A stretch of 6,539 bases of DNA from Methylococcaceae bacterium UBA1147 (lineage in GTDB: Bacteria > Pseudomonadota > Gammaproteobacteria > Methylococcales > UBA1147): assembly GCA_002311315.1 (NCBI GenBank), contig DBZZ01000074.1:30908-37446 (forward strand). The letters run 5' to 3'. This document shows positions 6,174 to 6,539 of this stretch, one piece after another (position 1 is the first letter of the stretch; every line of letters begins with the position of its first letter). Below the pieces are notes generated by a model, which was not told where the DNA came from, made no database searches, and saw nothing but the letters and a program-made list of their open reading frames with translations. A program made the translations under genes and the position numbers.

Positions 6174-6201
6174 AATATAAAACAACCGGCCGAGAAGACA
6201 A
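6174..6201 (-). promoter_or_regulatory. Sigma-70-type promoter of the rhodanese gene
   Basis: Read on the minus strand: TTGTCT (6196-6201), a 16-bp spacer, and TATATT (6174-6179), matching consensus at 4 of 6 and 5 of 6 positions. Transcription would start near 6167 and leave a leader of about 93 nt before the ATG at 6074. This is the best promoter match in the window and supports the signal-peptide start. Confidence 0.55.
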
Positions 6202-6458
6202 GATCCCGCTTCTGAGCCGACCAGAGCACCCGTCACCATGCATGAACCATTGAAAGTGAAAAGTCGAGGTTGATCGACCTCCAGGCATTAATCCGCTACC
6301 AGTGACACCGCGACCGGAAACAGCACAGAGAAAATGGAATGCCCTGAACCACCAGAGCCGGAACCCGGAAATGATCTTTCCGGGTTCCGGCTCTGGTAGA
6401 GCAACCGTCAGGCCGGGAACTCCTCGATCAAAGAAATTCCCGGGTTAACGCAGGCGGA
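6202..6458. other. Intergenic region, no gene seen
   Basis: No ORF with a plausible start and composition is visible here on either strand. The stretch contains the long stem-loop at 6351-6397 and a looser inverted repeat, CCGGGAA (6413-6419) with TTCCCGG (6437-6443), around a 17-nt spacer. With the rhodanese leader and promoter, the gene-free stretch spans 6075-6458. Confidence 0.5.
6351..6397. repeat. Perfect 21-bp stem-loop with 5-nt loop
   Basis: Arm 6351-6371 (starting ACCAGAGCCGG) is the exact reverse complement of 6377-6397 (ending CCGGCTCTGGT), with the loop TGATC at 6372-6376. The arms are GC-rich with a short A3/T3 at the loop end. No T-run follows on either strand, so it is not a textbook intrinsic terminator. 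If the minus-strand gene at the right edge is real, the hairpin sits 62 nt past its stop and could be a terminator or a 3'-end protector. A REP-like dispersed palindrome is the main alternative. Confidence 0.85.
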
Positions 6459-6539
6459 TTATGCCACCGGCGCGTTGGAACCTCCATCGTCTTCGCTGGT
6501 TCTGCAAGATACATTACCGGGAACCGGGTCGGCACTGAC
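6459..6539 (-). CDS. Possible C-terminal end of a gene running in from the right edge
   Basis: A minus-strand frame open from the window edge gives 26 residues ending in TSEDDGGSNAPVA and a TAA stop (6459-6461). The acidic, small-residue composition is like a soluble protein tail, and the long stem-loop lies just downstream, as expected for a gene end. An open stretch of this length is common by chance, and two other frames across this segment are also open (plus strand, and a minus frame to about 6430), so this is only a possibility. No family is recognisable. Confidence 0.2.
   Translation of the reverse strand, partial: VSADPVPGNVSCRTSEDDGGSNAPVA

Noticed and set aside
6075..6239. Longer 276-residue version of the rhodanese
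   Set aside because: The extra 55 residues hide the signal peptide behind a cysteine-rich tail, have no start signals, and begin upstream of the predicted promoter at 6174-6201.

Overview
The window reads as ordinary chromosomal DNA of a gammaproteobacterium. The strongest evidence is a full-length RapA, an RNA-polymerase-recycling SNF2-type ATPase that is typical of that class. It aligns from end to end, as I remember it, with the E. coli protein. The other genes (a zinc alcohol dehydrogenase, an exported rhodanese and a DUF2892-type membrane peptide) fit many environmental proteobacteria. The rhodanese and DUF2892 proteins hint at sulfur or persulfide chemistry, but genus and lifestyle cannot be read from the sequence.

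Layout from left to right: (1) a four-helix inner-membrane protein of unknown function on the minus strand (3-401); (2) a 190-bp divergent promoter region; (3) rapA on the plus strand (591-3473, GTG start); (4) a 250-bp convergent spacer with two short inverted repeats; (5) a 68-residue DUF2892/YgaP-type membrane protein on the minus strand (3724-3930) with a near-perfect Shine-Dalgarno sequence and a C-terminus made of three 9-bp tandem repeats; (6) a 346-bp divergent spacer with several hairpins; (7) a medium-chain zinc alcohol dehydrogenase on the plus strand (4277-5281); (8) a 127-bp convergent spacer; (9) an exported rhodanese-fold protein on the minus strand (5409-6074) with a good sigma-70-type promoter; (10) a right-hand intergenic region with a perfect 21-bp stem-loop at 6351-6397, and possibly the last 26 codons of a minus-strand gene entering from the right edge.

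The genes alternate in strand, so nearly every one is its own transcription unit and no operon is visible. The one functional link I would propose is between the rhodanese and the DUF2892 peptide: these two modules are fused in YgaP-type proteins, and here they are separate genes on the same strand with the dehydrogenase between them on the other strand.

I found no CRISPR array, transposase, integrase, phage gene, toxin-antitoxin pair, tRNA or rRNA, and no convincing new system. The points most worth a second look are the long perfect hairpin near the right end, the Cys-rich rhodanese, the tandem-repeat C-terminus of the DUF2892 peptide, and the overlapping alternative hairpins upstream of the dehydrogenase.
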